Shown here piece by piece: positions 37,602-46,415 of a stretch of DNA of 64,000 nucleotides. A program made the position numbers and the translations under genes. Position 1 is the stretch's first letter, and every line of letters starts with the position of its first letter. Source of the stretch: Ciceribacter sichuanensis (lineage in GTDB: Bacteria; Pseudomonadota; Alphaproteobacteria; Rhizobiales; Rhizobiaceae); assembly GCF_024055605.1 (NCBI RefSeq), contig NZ_JAMXLX010000001.1, forward strand, positions 372,001 through 436,000, read 5' to 3'. The notes below the pieces were generated by a model. That model worked only from the letters and a program-made list of their open reading frames with translations. It did no database searches and was not told the DNA's origin.

Positions 37602-37735
37602 TGGAAACGGTCAAGCTCAACGAAGCGCAAAAGAAATCCCGCCGCGGGCGCAACATTGCGCTCGGCCTCGTGCTCGCTGGGCTGGTGGTTCTGTTCTACG
37701 TCGTGACGCTGATCAAAATCGGCAACATGGGCTAG
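37598..37735 (+). CDS. small single-pass cytochrome oxidase cluster protein (CoxF/CtaF-like)
   Basis: A 45-residue protein too short for standard lists. It starts at ATG 37598, overlapping the ctaB stop as ATGA, and reads [17 protein letters not shown] then one hydrophobic helix ('[19 protein letters not shown]') and a short tail ending NMG. A protein of this shape lies between ctaB and ctaG in other rhizobial and related oxidase clusters, often called CoxF or CtaF. It probably helps assembly. The function is not established. Confidence 0.75.
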   Translation: MMETVKLNEAQKKSRRGRNIALGLVLAGLVVLFYVVTLIKIGNMG

Positions 37736-37759
37736 GTAAACGGGGAGGAGACCTTGACG

Positions 37760-38362
37760 ATGACAACCGGAGAGACAGGGAAGGGACGGCGTGGTAACGG
37801 CACGATCCTCGTTGCTTGCCTCGTTTTCGTCGGCTGCATGGTGGGCGTGTCCTTCGCCTCGGTTCCGCTCTATCGCCTCTTCTGTCAGGTCACCGGCTAT
37901 AACGGCACGACCCAGCGCGTCGAGCAGGCGTCTGACGTCATCCTCGACAAGAAGATCAAGGTCACCTTCGACGCCAATGTGTCGAATGGCCTGAACTGGG
38001 ATTTCAAGCCGGTCGAGCGCTCGATCAATCCGCAGATCGGCGAAACCGTCCAGATCAGCTACACCGCGACCAATCGCTCGCCCTATGCGACCAAGGGACA
38101 GGCGGTGTTCAACGTCACGCCGATGGAAGCGGCTGCATACTTCAACAAGGTTCAGTGCTTCTGCTTCACAGAAACGGAGCTGAAGCCGGGCGAGACGCTG
38201 GAAATGCCGGTCGTCTTCTTCGTCGATCCCGCCATCACCGAGGCGGTCGAGACCAAGGATATCGGCACGATCACGCTTTCCTATACCTTCTATCCGGACA
38301 AGGGGGAGAAGCCAGTGGCTTCGGTCTTGCCGCAGGATGGGACTGAGAAGCCGAAATTATGA
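37760..38362 (+). CDS. ctaG: cytochrome c oxidase assembly protein CtaG (Cox11)
   Basis: The 200-residue protein has an N-terminal membrane anchor ('[20 protein letters not shown]') and a periplasmic immunoglobulin-like domain. The copper-binding motif is 'QCFCFTE' near residue 133, with '[12 protein letters not shown]' upstream, both typical of Cox11. It delivers copper to the CuB site of subunit I. The ATG at 37760, 9-10 bases after GGGGAGGAG, fits better than the in-frame TTG at 37754. Confidence 0.95.
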   Translation: MTTGETGKGRRGNGTILVACLVFVGCMVGVSFASVPLYRLFCQVTGYNGTTQRVEQASDVILDKKIKVTFDANVSNGLNWDFKPVERSINPQIGETVQISYTATNRSPYATKGQAVFNVTPMEAAAYFNKVQCFCFTETELKPGETLEMPVVFFVDPAITEAVETKDIGTITLSYTFYPDKGEKPVASVLPQDGTEKPKL

Positions 38363-38420
38363 GAGGAGGGGTCCGGTTCGCCGGGCCCTAGGGAAATTTT
38401 GACATTCGGGGATTGCTGAA

Positions 38421-39296
38421 ATGGCCGAAGCGCATCAGAAACATCACGACTACCATATCATTGCTCCGAGCCCGTGGCCGATCACGGCATCGCTCGGAGC
38501 ATTCCTCATGACCTTCGGCGGCGTCGGCTACATGCGCTACCTGAATGGTGGTTCGTTCAAGCTGTTCGGTCTCGAACTCGCCCATCCGTGGCTATTCTTC
38601 ATCGGCCTGGCCATCGTTCTCTACACGATGGTCGGCTGGTGGGCGGATACCATCAAGGAAGCCCATGAGGGCGCCCATACCCGCGTTGTATCGCTGCACC
38701 TGCGCTACGGCATGATCATGTTCATCGCTTCTGAAGTGATGTTCTTCGTCGCCTGGTTCTGGGCCTTCTTCGATGCCAGCCTGTTTCCCCACGAGGCGAT
38801 CCAGGCGAGCCGTGTGGAATTCACCGGCGGTCAGTGGCCGCCGAAGGGCATCGAAGTTCTCGATCCCTGGCATCTGCCGATCTACAACACCGTGATCCTG
38901 CTGCTATCCGGCACCTGTGTCACCTGGGCTCACCACGCGCTTCTGCATGGTGATCGCAAGGGGCTCGTCAACGGTCTCGCGCTGACGGTTATCCTCGGCC
39001 TGCTGTTCTCCTTCGTGCAGGGCTACGAATATGCCCATGCGCCGTTTGCCTTCAAGGACTCGATCTACGGTTCGACCTTCTTCATGGCGACCGGTTTCCA
39101 TGGCTTCCACGTCATCGTCGGCACGATCTTCCTGACCGTGTGCCTGCTACGTGCCGCCAAGGGCGATTTCACGCCGAAGCAGCATTTCGGCTTCGAGGCT
39201 GCCGCCTGGTATTGGCACTTCGTCGATGTGGTCTGGCTGTTCCTGTTCTTCGCCATCTATATCTGGGGCGGCTGGGGCGCGCCGCTGGCCGGCTGA
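38421..39296 (+). CDS. coxC: cytochrome c oxidase subunit III (aa3 type)
   Basis: A 291-residue integral subunit with seven membrane helices. Family blocks include '[14 protein letters not shown]' at the start, '[17 protein letters not shown]', '[19 protein letters not shown]', and '[18 protein letters not shown]' with the closing '[18 protein letters not shown]'. Subunit III stabilises subunit I and helps proton uptake. It is the last structural subunit of the cluster, followed by a strong terminator, while DUF983 and SURF1 genes come after in a second unit. Confidence 0.97.
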   Translation: MAEAHQKHHDYHIIAPSPWPITASLGAFLMTFGGVGYMRYLNGGSFKLFGLELAHPWLFFIGLAIVLYTMVGWWADTIKEAHEGAHTRVVSLHLRYGMIMFIASEVMFFVAWFWAFFDASLFPHEAIQASRVEFTGGQWPPKGIEVLDPWHLPIYNTVILLLSGTCVTWAHHALLHGDRKGLVNGLALTVILGLLFSFVQGYEYAHAPFAFKDSIYGSTFFMATGFHGFHVIVGTIFLTVCLLRAAKGDFTPKQHFGFEAAAWYWHFVDVVWLFLFFAIYIWGGWGAPLAG

Positions 39297-39319
39297 GGCA
39301 TCATGAAAAGATGAAATCG

Positions 39320-39345
39320 AACGGCGCCTGCGGGCGCCGTTTTTC
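39320..39345 (+). terminator. rho-independent terminator after coxC
   Basis: AACGGCGCC (39320-39328), tetraloop TGCG, GGCGCCGTT (39333-39341) and a run of T. It ends the coxBA-ctaBF-ctaG-coxC transcription unit. Confidence 0.88.
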
Positions 39346-39570
39346 TTGGGCTAACCGGAATGGAGGCCGCATTTTGGGATGCCGGTACGAGCGATATAAC
39401 TGGGTATGACAACGCCTGAGGCGAGTGCCTCACGTCGTCGCCCCGGCATGCTGGCGCATCGGCCTGAAAATCGGAGTGGCTTTTCGGAAGGCCCGATGCG
39501 TAGATACAGGAGTTTGGAGCGTCCTTTACGCGTCCGAATGGACGCATGGCGCTTTACGGGAAGGAAGATC

Positions 39571-39954
39571 ATGAGTGAGGATAATGCGCATTTCGCCCCG
39601 GTCGATCCGGTGAAGGCCGGGCTTTCGGCATGTTGCCCGCGGTGCGGGCAGGGGCGTCTGTTCGATGGCCTGACCAAGCTCAAGCCCCGTTGCAGCAATT
39701 GCGGGCTCGATTATTCCTTTGCCGATTCCGGCGACGGTCCGGCGATCTTCGTCATCCTGCTCGCAGATCTCATCGTGGTCGGTCTTGCGGTCTGGACGGA
39801 GATCAACTATCAGCCGCCGGTCTGGCTGCATTTCGTGCTCTTCGGCCCCATGGCGATCTTCGTATCGCTCTGGCTTCTCCGGACCATCAAGGCGCTCTTG
39901 ATCGCGCTTCAGTACAAGAACAGTGCCGCGCAGGGAACGATCGACCGTGGTTGA
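39571..39954 (+). CDS. DUF983 zinc-ribbon membrane protein
   Basis: The 127-residue protein has an N-terminal zinc ribbon ('CCPRCGQGRLF' and 'CSNCGLDY'). Two membrane helices follow ('AIFVILLADLIVVGLAVW', and 'WLHFVLFGPMAIFVSLWLL'). DUF983 genes are regularly found beside cytochrome oxidase and SURF1 genes, so a role in oxidase assembly is likely though unproven. The start at 39571 is preceded by AAGGAAG. The SURF1 start overlaps the last codons. Confidence 0.82.
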   Translation: MSEDNAHFAPVDPVKAGLSACCPRCGQGRLFDGLTKLKPRCSNCGLDYSFADSGDGPAIFVILLADLIVVGLAVWTEINYQPPVWLHFVLFGPMAIFVSLWLLRTIKALLIALQYKNSAAQGTIDRG

Positions 39955-40693
39955 CACTGGGGTTCCCGGCCGCAAGAGCGGCGGCTGGCGTTTTGCCGTG
40001 ATCGTCGTCGCGGCGTCGGTTGCCATGGCCATCCTGCTTTCGCTCGGCACATGGCAGGTCCAGCGTCTCCACTGGAAGGAAGCGCTGATCGCCGATATCG
40101 AGGCGCGTCGCCATGCCGATCCGCTCGATGTGGCAGGCCTTGAGGCCGTGCTGCGCGAGGGTGGCGATGTCGATTATCGGGCCGCCCGCGCCGAAGGCCG
40201 CTATCTCAACGACAAGGAACGACATTTCCTCGCGACTTTCAATGGCGAGGCGGGCTTTTACATCTACACGCCGCTGGCGCTTTCCGACGGCCGCTATCTC
40301 TTCGTCAATCGCGGCTTCGTGCCCTATGACCTGAAGGAGCCCACGAAGCGGACGCAAGGCGCGCTGCAGGGCGATCAGATTGTCTCAGGCCTTGCCCGCG
40401 CCCGGCTGGCGAGCAAGCCGGGCTTCATGGTGCCGGACAATGACGAAGCGAAGAACATCTTCTACTGGAAGGATCTCGATCGCATGGCCGCAAGCGTCGG
40501 CCTGCCGGAAAACACAGTGCTGCCGTTCTTCCTCGATGCCGATGCGACGCCTGTGCCGGGAGGCCTGCCGCGCGGAGGGGTGACCCAGATCGACCTGCCG
40601 AACAGTCACCTGCAATATGCGATCACCTGGTATGGACTGGCCTTCGCGCTGGCGCTCGTCTGCGCCTTCGCCTATGTCCGCCGAAAGAATTGA
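39947..40693 (+). CDS. SURF1 family cytochrome oxidase biogenesis protein
   Basis: The 248-residue protein has two membrane helices at its ends ('RFAVIVVAASVAMAILLSLG' and 'YAITWYGLAFALALVCAFAYV'). The periplasmic domain has the SURF1 motifs 'GTWQVQRLHWKEALI', 'GRYLFVNRGFVPYDL' and 'NSHLQYAITWYGLA'. SURF1 helps heme A insertion into subunit I. The start is taken as GTG 39947, overlapping DUF983 and preceded by AGGGAA; an ATG at 39923 in the same frame is an alternative. Confidence 0.92.
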   Translation: MVDTGVPGRKSGGWRFAVIVVAASVAMAILLSLGTWQVQRLHWKEALIADIEARRHADPLDVAGLEAVLREGGDVDYRAARAEGRYLNDKERHFLATFNGEAGFYIYTPLALSDGRYLFVNRGFVPYDLKEPTKRTQGALQGDQIVSGLARARLASKPGFMVPDNDEAKNIFYWKDLDRMAASVGLPENTVLPFFLDADATPVPGGLPRGGVTQIDLPNSHLQYAITWYGLAFALALVCAFAYVRRKN

Positions 40694-40730
40694 TAAGACC
40701 GCAGTTTTCGGCTGAAGGGGAGGGGAAATA

Positions 40731-41099
40731 ATGATCACTATTGCAAATATTCTCGTCGCACTCGTGGCGCTCGAACATGTCTATATTCTGGTACTGGAGA
40801 TGTTTCTCTGGACGAAACCGCCGGGGTTGAAAGCCTTTGCCATGAAGCCGCAGCAGGCGGAGGCGACGAAGGTGCTTGCCGCCAATCAGGGGCTTTACAA
40901 CGGCTTCCTGGCGCTCGGTCTTTTCTGGTCGCTCGCGCATCCCTCACCGGAATTTGCATTTCAGCTCAAGCTGTTTTTCCTTGGCTGTGTGTTCGTTGCT
41001 GGCCTATATGGGAGCGTGACGGCTTCGCGGAAGATCCTCTATATCCAGGCGCTTCCCGCTGTCGTCTCCTTGATCCTCGTGCTGCTGGCAGGCCATTGA
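40731..41099 (+). CDS. DUF1304 small membrane protein
   Basis: This 122-residue protein has four hydrophobic helices. '[21 protein letters not shown]' and '[17 protein letters not shown]' are typical of DUF1304, a widespread family of unknown function. Its stop codon overlaps the ispH start by one base (TGATG), which implies translational coupling. It is not evidently linked to respiration, although it follows SURF1 closely. Confidence 0.8.
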   Translation: MITIANILVALVALEHVYILVLEMFLWTKPPGLKAFAMKPQQAEATKVLAANQGLYNGFLALGLFWSLAHPSPEFAFQLKLFFLGCVFVAGLYGSVTASRKILYIQALPAVVSLILVLLAGH

Positions 41100-42103
41100 T
41101 GAATGTGAACGTCTCCCGATCGCCCCTGACGATAAGGCTTTGCGGCCCGCGCGGCTTCTGCGCCGGCGTGGACCGCGCCATCCAGATCGTCGTGCTGGCG
41201 CTGAAGGGCTATGGTGCGCCTGTTTATGTGCGCCACGAAATCGTGCACAATCGTTATGTCGTCGAGGGGCTGGAAGCCAAGGGCGCCGTCTTCGTCGAGG
41301 AACTGGACGAGATCCCGGAAGAGCATCGTGCGCAGCCGGTCGTCTTTTCCGCCCATGGCGTGCCGAAATCCGTGCCGGCGGATGCGACCGCCCGCAATCT
41401 CTTTTATCTCGATGCCACCTGTCCGCTGGTGTCGAAGGTGCACAAGCAGGCCATGCGCCACCAGCGCCTCGGCCGCCACGTCATCCTGATCGGCCATGCG
41501 GGCCATCCGGAAGTGATCGGCACGATGGGGCAGTTGCCCGAGGGCACGGTTTCGCTGATCGAGACCATCGAGGATGCAGAAGCCTATGAGCCCGCCGATC
41601 CCGACAATCTCGGCTATGTCACCCAGACTACCCTTTCAGTGGATGATACGGTCGGCGTCATCGCCAAGCTCCGCGAGCGCTTCCCGAACCTCAACGACCC
41701 GTCGGCCGATAGCATCTGCTACGCCACGACCAACCGGCAGGAAGCCGTCAAGCAGGCAGCCCCCGGCTGCGATCTCTTCCTGATCGTCGGCGCGCCGAAT
41801 TCGTCCAACTCGAAGCGGCTGGTCGAGGTCGCCCTGAAGGCCGGCGCAAAACAGTCGCTCCTGGTGCAGCGCGCTTCCGAGATCGATTGGGATGCAGTCG
41901 GCCCCATCCGCTCCGTCGGCCTCTCCGCCGGTGCGTCAGCTCCCGAGGTCATCGTCAACGAGATCATCGAGGCCTTCAAGGCCCGCTACGACACCACCGT
42001 CGAACTCGCCGAATTCTCCATCGAAAACGAGCATTTCCTCGTCAATCGCGAATTGCGCTCGATCGAACTCACCCACGAAGACATGGCGTGGGTAAATGGG
42101 TGA
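41099..42103 (+). CDS. ispH: 4-hydroxy-3-methylbut-2-enyl diphosphate reductase
   Basis: A 334-residue [4Fe-4S] enzyme, the last step of the MEP isoprenoid pathway, giving IPP and DMAPP. The three cluster cysteines are in 'GPRGFCAGV' (C21), '[11 protein letters not shown]' (near 107) and 'ICYATTNRQ' (near 207). The glutamate of 'TQTTLS..' and '[14 protein letters not shown]' are conserved substrate-contact blocks. It is coupled to the DUF1304 gene. Confidence 0.97.
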   Translation: MNVNVSRSPLTIRLCGPRGFCAGVDRAIQIVVLALKGYGAPVYVRHEIVHNRYVVEGLEAKGAVFVEELDEIPEEHRAQPVVFSAHGVPKSVPADATARNLFYLDATCPLVSKVHKQAMRHQRLGRHVILIGHAGHPEVIGTMGQLPEGTVSLIETIEDAEAYEPADPDNLGYVTQTTLSVDDTVGVIAKLRERFPNLNDPSADSICYATTNRQEAVKQAAPGCDLFLIVGAPNSSNSKRLVEVALKAGAKQSLLVQRASEIDWDAVGPIRSVGLSAGASAPEVIVNEIIEAFKARYDTTVELAEFSIENEHFLVNRELRSIELTHEDMAWVNG

Positions 42104-42110
42104 GTTGCGA

Positions 42111-42229
42111 CGGCGTAGCCGGAAAAACGATCCAGTGAATCGTTTTTAGCAACGAACGCGCTGAGCCTTAGCGAAGCGCCGGGCTACGGTTCCGCATATT
42201 CCCATCCGGCGTAGCCGGAAAAACGATCC
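42111..42229. repeat. palindromic repeat element after ispH
   Basis: The 23-mer that starts CGGCGTAGCC and ends CGATCC occurs twice (42111-42133 and 42207-42229). The first copy is followed by a 12-bp inverted repeat, AAAAACGATCCA / TGAATCGTTTTT (42123-42147, one mismatch). The segment then ends with CGGGCTACGG, which can pair back to the opening CGTAGCC. This resembles a mosaic of rhizobial intergenic palindromes, and the first hairpin may also terminate ispH. Confidence 0.6.
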
Positions 42230-42252
42230 TCTATCGGAACGTTCCGCCTGTT

Positions 42253-43176
42253 TTATTCGCCCGCGCCCCGCCGCGCCTCTTCTTCAACAGGGAAATATGC
42301 CGGCCTGTCGAGGTCGGCGATCAGGCCCGGTTGTACCGGTTGCCAGCCAAGGATCTCCCGAGTCCACTGGCTGGAAGCCCGGCTGTCCATCGCGGCGAAA
42401 TGCTGGAACCAGCCAAAGTGCTCCGCTGCTTCCTCCGCTGACTTGCCGACCACGGGTATGCTGAGGCGGCGGCCGATGACTTCGGCGATGGAGCGGAACG
42501 GAATGCCTTCCTCATCCACCGCATGATAGCGCGCGCCGGCCGTAGCATGTTCCAGCGCCAGCCGGAAGACGCGTGCGGCATCGAGCCGGTGGACGGCCGC
42601 CCAGTGGTTTGTGCCTTCGCCGATATAGGCGGAGACACCGGTTCGCCGGGCGATATCGATGAGAAGTGGCACGAAACCATGGTCGCCATCGCCATGGACG
42701 GAGGGCGGAAGCCGCATGACCGCGACGCGAACGCCTTGCGCGGCTACGGATGCGACCGCCTCTTCGGTCGCCACGCGGGGAATTGCGGCGGAGGTGGGTA
42801 CGTTGTCCGCCTCTGTCGCAAGGCGAGGGCCTGCCAGCAGGCCAGTGCCCGACGTTACGATCAACGGCCGGTCCGATCCGATCAGCGCCGAACCGAGCGC
42901 CTGGACTGCGCGCCGGTCGTTTTCGCAGTTTTCCTTGAACTTCGAGAAGTCGTGATTGAATCCCGTATGAATGATGCCATCCGCAAGCGCGGCACCCCGC
43001 ACGAGACTTTCCGTATCCTCGATATCGCCGCGATGAACCTCCACGCCCGCGGCAAGAAGTGCGGCGGCCGACGCGTCGGACCGTGCCAGCCCCAGGACGC
43101 TGTGCCCTGAGAGGAGCAATTCCCGCACCACGGCCGAGCCGACGAAGCCTGTGGCCCCAGTTACAAAAACACGCAT
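42253..43176 (-). CDS. NAD-dependent epimerase/dehydratase-like SDR
   Basis: The 307-residue extended or atypical SDR opens with '[20 protein letters not shown]' (TGxxGFxG cofactor site) and has '[11 protein letters not shown]' and 'VTSGTGLL' blocks. No clear Tyr-x3-Lys is evident, as in the 'NAD(P)-binding' branch of DUF1731-like proteins. The substrate is unknown. The start at 43176 is the methionine of 'MRVFVTG'; a 41-codon 5' extension is not supported. It is divergent from the AraC regulator, which may control it. Confidence 0.82.
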   Translation of the reverse strand: MRVFVTGATGFVGSAVVRELLLSGHSVLGLARSDASAAALLAAGVEVHRGDIEDTESLVRGAALADGIIHTGFNHDFSKFKENCENDRRAVQALGSALIGSDRPLIVTSGTGLLAGPRLATEADNVPTSAAIPRVATEEAVASVAAQGVRVAVMRLPPSVHGDGDHGFVPLLIDIARRTGVSAYIGEGTNHWAAVHRLDAARVFRLALEHATAGARYHAVDEEGIPFRSIAEVIGRRLSIPVVGKSAEEAAEHFGWFQHFAAMDSRASSQWTREILGWQPVQPGLIADLDRPAYFPVEEEARRGAGE

Positions 43177-43241
43177 GATCTTCACCTTCCTGTTCTGTGC
43201 GGCGCCAGAAACCGCATGGGTGACAGGATAGTTCGTTGCTG

Positions 43242-43287
43242 CGGACGATCTATGCGTTATAATCCGTAGTATCTTTTCAATCGTCCG
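43242..43287. promoter_or_regulatory. paired inverted half-sites between SDR and AraC genes
   Basis: CGGACGAT (43242-43249) and ATCGTCCG (43280-43287) are perfect inverted copies 30 bases apart. They lie in the 115-bp divergent promoter region and could be AraC-family half-sites. Confidence 0.4.
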
Positions 43288-43291
43288 AGAT

Positions 43292-44272
43292 ATGTGCATG
43301 GACCCACTGTCAAACGTGTTGTCGTTGCTGAAACCGAAAAACTATCTGTCGGCGGGTTTCGAGGCAGCGGCCCCTTGGGCGATCCAGTTTCCCGACCAGC
43401 AGGAAGGCATAAAATGCGTCGCGGTCATTTCCGGCGAATGCTGGCTCTCGGTGGAGGGAATAGCGGATGGTGTTTGGCTTAAACCCGGCGATTTTGCGCT
43501 CCTTCCGAGCGGCCGGCCCTTCCTGATGGCAAGCGGCAGGGAGGTGAAGCCGGTCCCGGCCTCCGAGATCTTTGATCCCTCGCGGCCCGGGCGCGTGACG
43601 CGTCTCAATGACGGGGACGCCTTCTCTTCCGTCAGCAGCCGTTTCGGGCTCGAAAGCCAACATGCCGGCCTTCTGTTGAAGGCCCTGCCACCCATCGTGG
43701 TTATCAGGGATGAGAATGGTGAGGCGGGATTGCGCTGGTCTGTCGAGCGGATGATGCAGGAGATGCGGGAGCCGCAACCCGGTGGCTTTCTGGTGCTCCA
43801 GCATCTCGCCCATATGCTTCTGGTGCAGGCGCTGCGCCTGCATCTGGCAGATGGAGCAGGCTCGGTCGGCGCTGGCTGGCTGCTCGCCCTGTCGGACAGG
43901 CAGTTGAGCAGAGCGATGAGCGCGATCCACGATGAGCCCGGTCAGCGCTGGACGCTCGAGGCGCTGGCCCTCGTCGCCGGCATGTCGCGCTCGAGCTTTG
44001 CCGAACGGTTCCGGCAGGTCGTCGGCATGGCGCCGATAGACTATCTGGCGCGCTGGCGCATGCTGCTTGCCTGCGACCGGCTGGAGAACACGGATCAACC
44101 CGTCTCCGTCATCGCGCCCGCTCTGGGTTACGAATCCGAAGCCGCCTTCAGCACGGCCTTCAAGCGGATCATCGGCTGTTCGCCACGCCGCTATGCCCGC
44201 GACTTGGATCCCGATGCGACGCTTGTGAAAGAGCGGGATGCCATGGTGACAGGGCTTTCTCTGGCGCTGTGA
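43292..44272 (+). CDS. AraC family transcriptional regulator
   Basis: A 326-residue protein. The N-terminal cupin-type sensing part contains '[27 protein letters not shown]'. The C-terminal double helix-turn-helix is '[22 protein letters not shown]' and '[22 protein letters not shown]' with the usual 'GCSPRRYAR' end. It is divergent from an SDR gene that it probably regulates. The start is ATG 43292 or the second methionine at 43298. The inducer is unknown. Confidence 0.88.
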   Translation: MCMDPLSNVLSLLKPKNYLSAGFEAAAPWAIQFPDQQEGIKCVAVISGECWLSVEGIADGVWLKPGDFALLPSGRPFLMASGREVKPVPASEIFDPSRPGRVTRLNDGDAFSSVSSRFGLESQHAGLLLKALPPIVVIRDENGEAGLRWSVERMMQEMREPQPGGFLVLQHLAHMLLVQALRLHLADGAGSVGAGWLLALSDRQLSRAMSAIHDEPGQRWTLEALALVAGMSRSSFAERFRQVVGMAPIDYLARWRMLLACDRLENTDQPVSVIAPALGYESEAAFSTAFKRIIGCSPRRYARDLDPDATLVKERDAMVTGLSLAL

Positions 44273-44423
44273 CGGCGCGCTCCGTTCTCTCCTGCCCCCG
44301 AAACCTGTGCCTCGTGTCGTTCCGGGACTGGCACTCGCCCATCCCCCTGTGTATGCGTTGGCGTATCATTTATTCGGCGGCGCATGGTCCGCGGCATGTG
44401 TTCAGGACGTTCGGGAACAAAAC

Positions 44424-45389
44424 GTGGCAGTCTATACCGATATCACCGAAACCGACCTCAAGGATTTCCTCGCCCAGTATGAGACGGGCGAGCTTTTGTC
44501 CTACAAGGGCATTGCCGAGGGCGTGGAGAATTCCAACTTCCTGCTGCACACTTCGAAGGGACCGCTGATCCTGACGCTTTATGAAAAGCGCGTGGAGAAG
44601 AACGATCTGCCCTTCTTCCTCGGCCTGATGCATCATCTCGCCGATCGCGGGCTGTCCTGCCCGCTGCCTCTGCCGCGCAAGGATGGTGCTCTTTTAGGGG
44701 AGCTCTCCGGCCGTCCGGCGGCGCTTATTTCCTTCCTCGAAGGCATGTGGCTCAGGAAGCCGGAGGCGAAGCATTGCCGTGAAGTCGGCAAGGCGCTCGC
44801 CCAGATGCATGTTGCGGGCGATGGCTTCACCTTGAAGCGCCCCAACGCGCTGTCGCTCGAAGGCTGGAAGACACTGTGGGCGAAGTCGAAGGACCGCGCC
44901 GACGAGGTGGAGAAGGGGCTGGAAGGCGAGATCGGCGGCGAGATCGCCTTCCTTGCCGAAAACTGGCCGAAGGACCTGCCGGAAGGCGTCATCCATGCCG
45001 ACCTTTTCCCCGACAACGTGTTCTTCCTGGAAGACGAGTTGTCCGGCCTGATCGACTTCTATTTCGCCTGCAACGATTTCCTCGTCTACGACCTGTCGAT
45101 CTGCATCAACGCCTGGTGCTTCGAAAAGGATGGCGCCTATAACGTCACCAAGGGCATGGCGATGATTGAGGGCTATCAGTCGGTGCGCCCGCTGTCCGAT
45201 GCCGAGGCAGCAGCGCTGCCGATTCTCGCGCGCGGCTCTGCCCTGCGCTTCTTCCTCACCCGTCTCTACGACTGGCTGACGACGCCGGCTGGCGCGCTGG
45301 TGGTCAAGAAGGACCCGCTCGAATATCTGCACAAGCTGCGCTTCCACCAGAAGATCGCATCCGCGGCCGAATACGGAATGACCCGATGA
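44424..45389 (+). CDS. thrB: homoserine kinase (ThrB, aminoglycoside phosphotransferase fold)
   Basis: A 321-residue enzyme that phosphorylates homoserine on the way to threonine. It belongs to the APH-fold homoserine kinases, not to the GHMP type of enterics: '[21 protein letters not shown]' near the start, catalytic '[12 protein letters not shown]' (HxD) and 'LIDFYFAC' (metal Asp) are visible. The GTG at 44424 gives '(M)AVYTDI', the common rhizobial start. rnhA follows with an ATGA overlap. Confidence 0.93.
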   Translation: MAVYTDITETDLKDFLAQYETGELLSYKGIAEGVENSNFLLHTSKGPLILTLYEKRVEKNDLPFFLGLMHHLADRGLSCPLPLPRKDGALLGELSGRPAALISFLEGMWLRKPEAKHCREVGKALAQMHVAGDGFTLKRPNALSLEGWKTLWAKSKDRADEVEKGLEGEIGGEIAFLAENWPKDLPEGVIHADLFPDNVFFLEDELSGLIDFYFACNDFLVYDLSICINAWCFEKDGAYNVTKGMAMIEGYQSVRPLSDAEAAALPILARGSALRFFLTRLYDWLTTPAGALVVKKDPLEYLHKLRFHQKIASAAEYGMTR

Positions 45390-45856
45390 AACACGTCGAA
45401 ATTTTCACCGATGGCGCCTGCTCGGGCAATCCCGGCCCTGGCGGCTGGGGCGCGATCCTGCGCTATGGCGAGGTGGAAAAGGAACTGTTCGGAGGCGAAG
45501 CCGAGACAACCAACAACCGCATGGAACTGCTGGCGGCAATCTCGGCGCTGAACGCCCTCAAAACCCCGTGCGAGATCGATCTGCACACCGACAGCAAGTA
45601 TGTCATGGACGGCATTTCCAAGTGGATCTTCGGCTGGAAAAAGAACGGCTGGAAAACTGCCGACAAGAAGCCGGTGAAGAATGGCGAGCTCTGGCAGACG
45701 CTCGACGCCGCCAACCAGCGCCACAAGGTCAAGTGGCACTGGGTCAAGGGCCACGCCGGCCACCCGGAAAACGAGCGCGCCGACGAGCTTGCCCGTAAGG
45801 GCATGGAACCCTTCAAGAAACCCAATCTCGGCAAGGCGCTCCTGCAGGGGAAATAG
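45386..45856 (+). CDS. rnhA: ribonuclease HI
   Basis: A 156-residue enzyme that cuts the RNA strand of RNA:DNA hybrids. The DEDD catalytic residues are D9 in '[17 protein letters not shown]', the Glu of '[10 protein letters not shown]', the Asp of 'HTDSKYV', and the last Asp in 'NERADELA' beside '[10 protein letters not shown]'. The ATG overlaps the thrB stop (ATGA), so the two genes are cotranscribed and coupled. Confidence 0.97.
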   Translation: MKHVEIFTDGACSGNPGPGGWGAILRYGEVEKELFGGEAETTNNRMELLAAISALNALKTPCEIDLHTDSKYVMDGISKWIFGWKKNGWKTADKKPVKNGELWQTLDAANQRHKVKWHWVKGHAGHPENERADELARKGMEPFKKPNLGKALLQGK

Positions 45857-46012
45857 GCGGCCTGCTTTGAGCGTTGGAAAATGCGGATTTCCTGCGCGAA
45901 CGGGGACCGAGTGGGTACGCTCCCCCGGAACGAAACGCTGCGTCGCATTCGTACCTTGCCAACCGGTTCATTCTCCCTATCCTGCCGGCAATCACAAGGA
46001 AGGGAGACATCC

Positions 46013-46321
46013 ATGATTCAGCACAGCGTGTTCCTGCGTTTCAAGGCCGCCACGCAGGCCGCCGAGAAGCAGGCGATCTACGACGCCATCGTTGCGCTGA
46101 AGGAGGTCGTGCCGGGTATGATCGATGTGAAATACGGCCCGAATGTCTCGCCGGAAGGACTGAACGGTGGCTATCTCGACGGTTTCGTCGTGACTTTCGA
46201 GGATGAGACTGTCCGAGACTACTATCTCCACCATCCCGACCATGTCGTAACCGGCGAGCGTATCGTCAGAGCCACCGACGGCGGCCTGTCCGGTGTTCTG
46301 GTCTTCGATATGGTGGTGTGA
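46013..46321 (+). CDS. Dabb family (stress-responsive A/B barrel) protein
   Basis: The 102-residue protein starts at ATG 46013 with AAGGAAGGGA upstream. The opening 'IQHSVFLRFKAAT' and the helix 'IYDAIVALKEVVPGM' followed by 'VKYGPNVSPEGLNGGYL' are typical of the Dabb ferredoxin-like barrel, which usually forms dimers. 'HHPDHVV' late in the chain is also conserved. The function in bacteria is unknown. It lies between rnhA and the convergent cysN. Confidence 0.82.
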   Translation: MIQHSVFLRFKAATQAAEKQAIYDAIVALKEVVPGMIDVKYGPNVSPEGLNGGYLDGFVVTFEDETVRDYYLHHPDHVVTGERIVRATDGGLSGVLVFDMVV

Positions 46322-46357
46322 GGCGCGGCTCGCTTTTGCCCTGAAAGGGCTTCTTGC

Positions 46358-46392
46358 AAACGAAAACGGCGGGCAGCTCTCGCTACCCGCCG
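46358..46392 (-). terminator. terminator of the cysHDN operon
   Basis: CGGCGGGCAG (46367-46376) pairs with CTACCCGCCG (46383-46392), 9 of 10 bases. On the minus strand the stem is followed by TTTTCGTTT. It lies 24 bp after the cysN stop and opposite the Dabb gene end. Confidence 0.75.
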
Positions 46393-46415
46393 CGTATCTC
46401 GAAAAACCGGAATGC

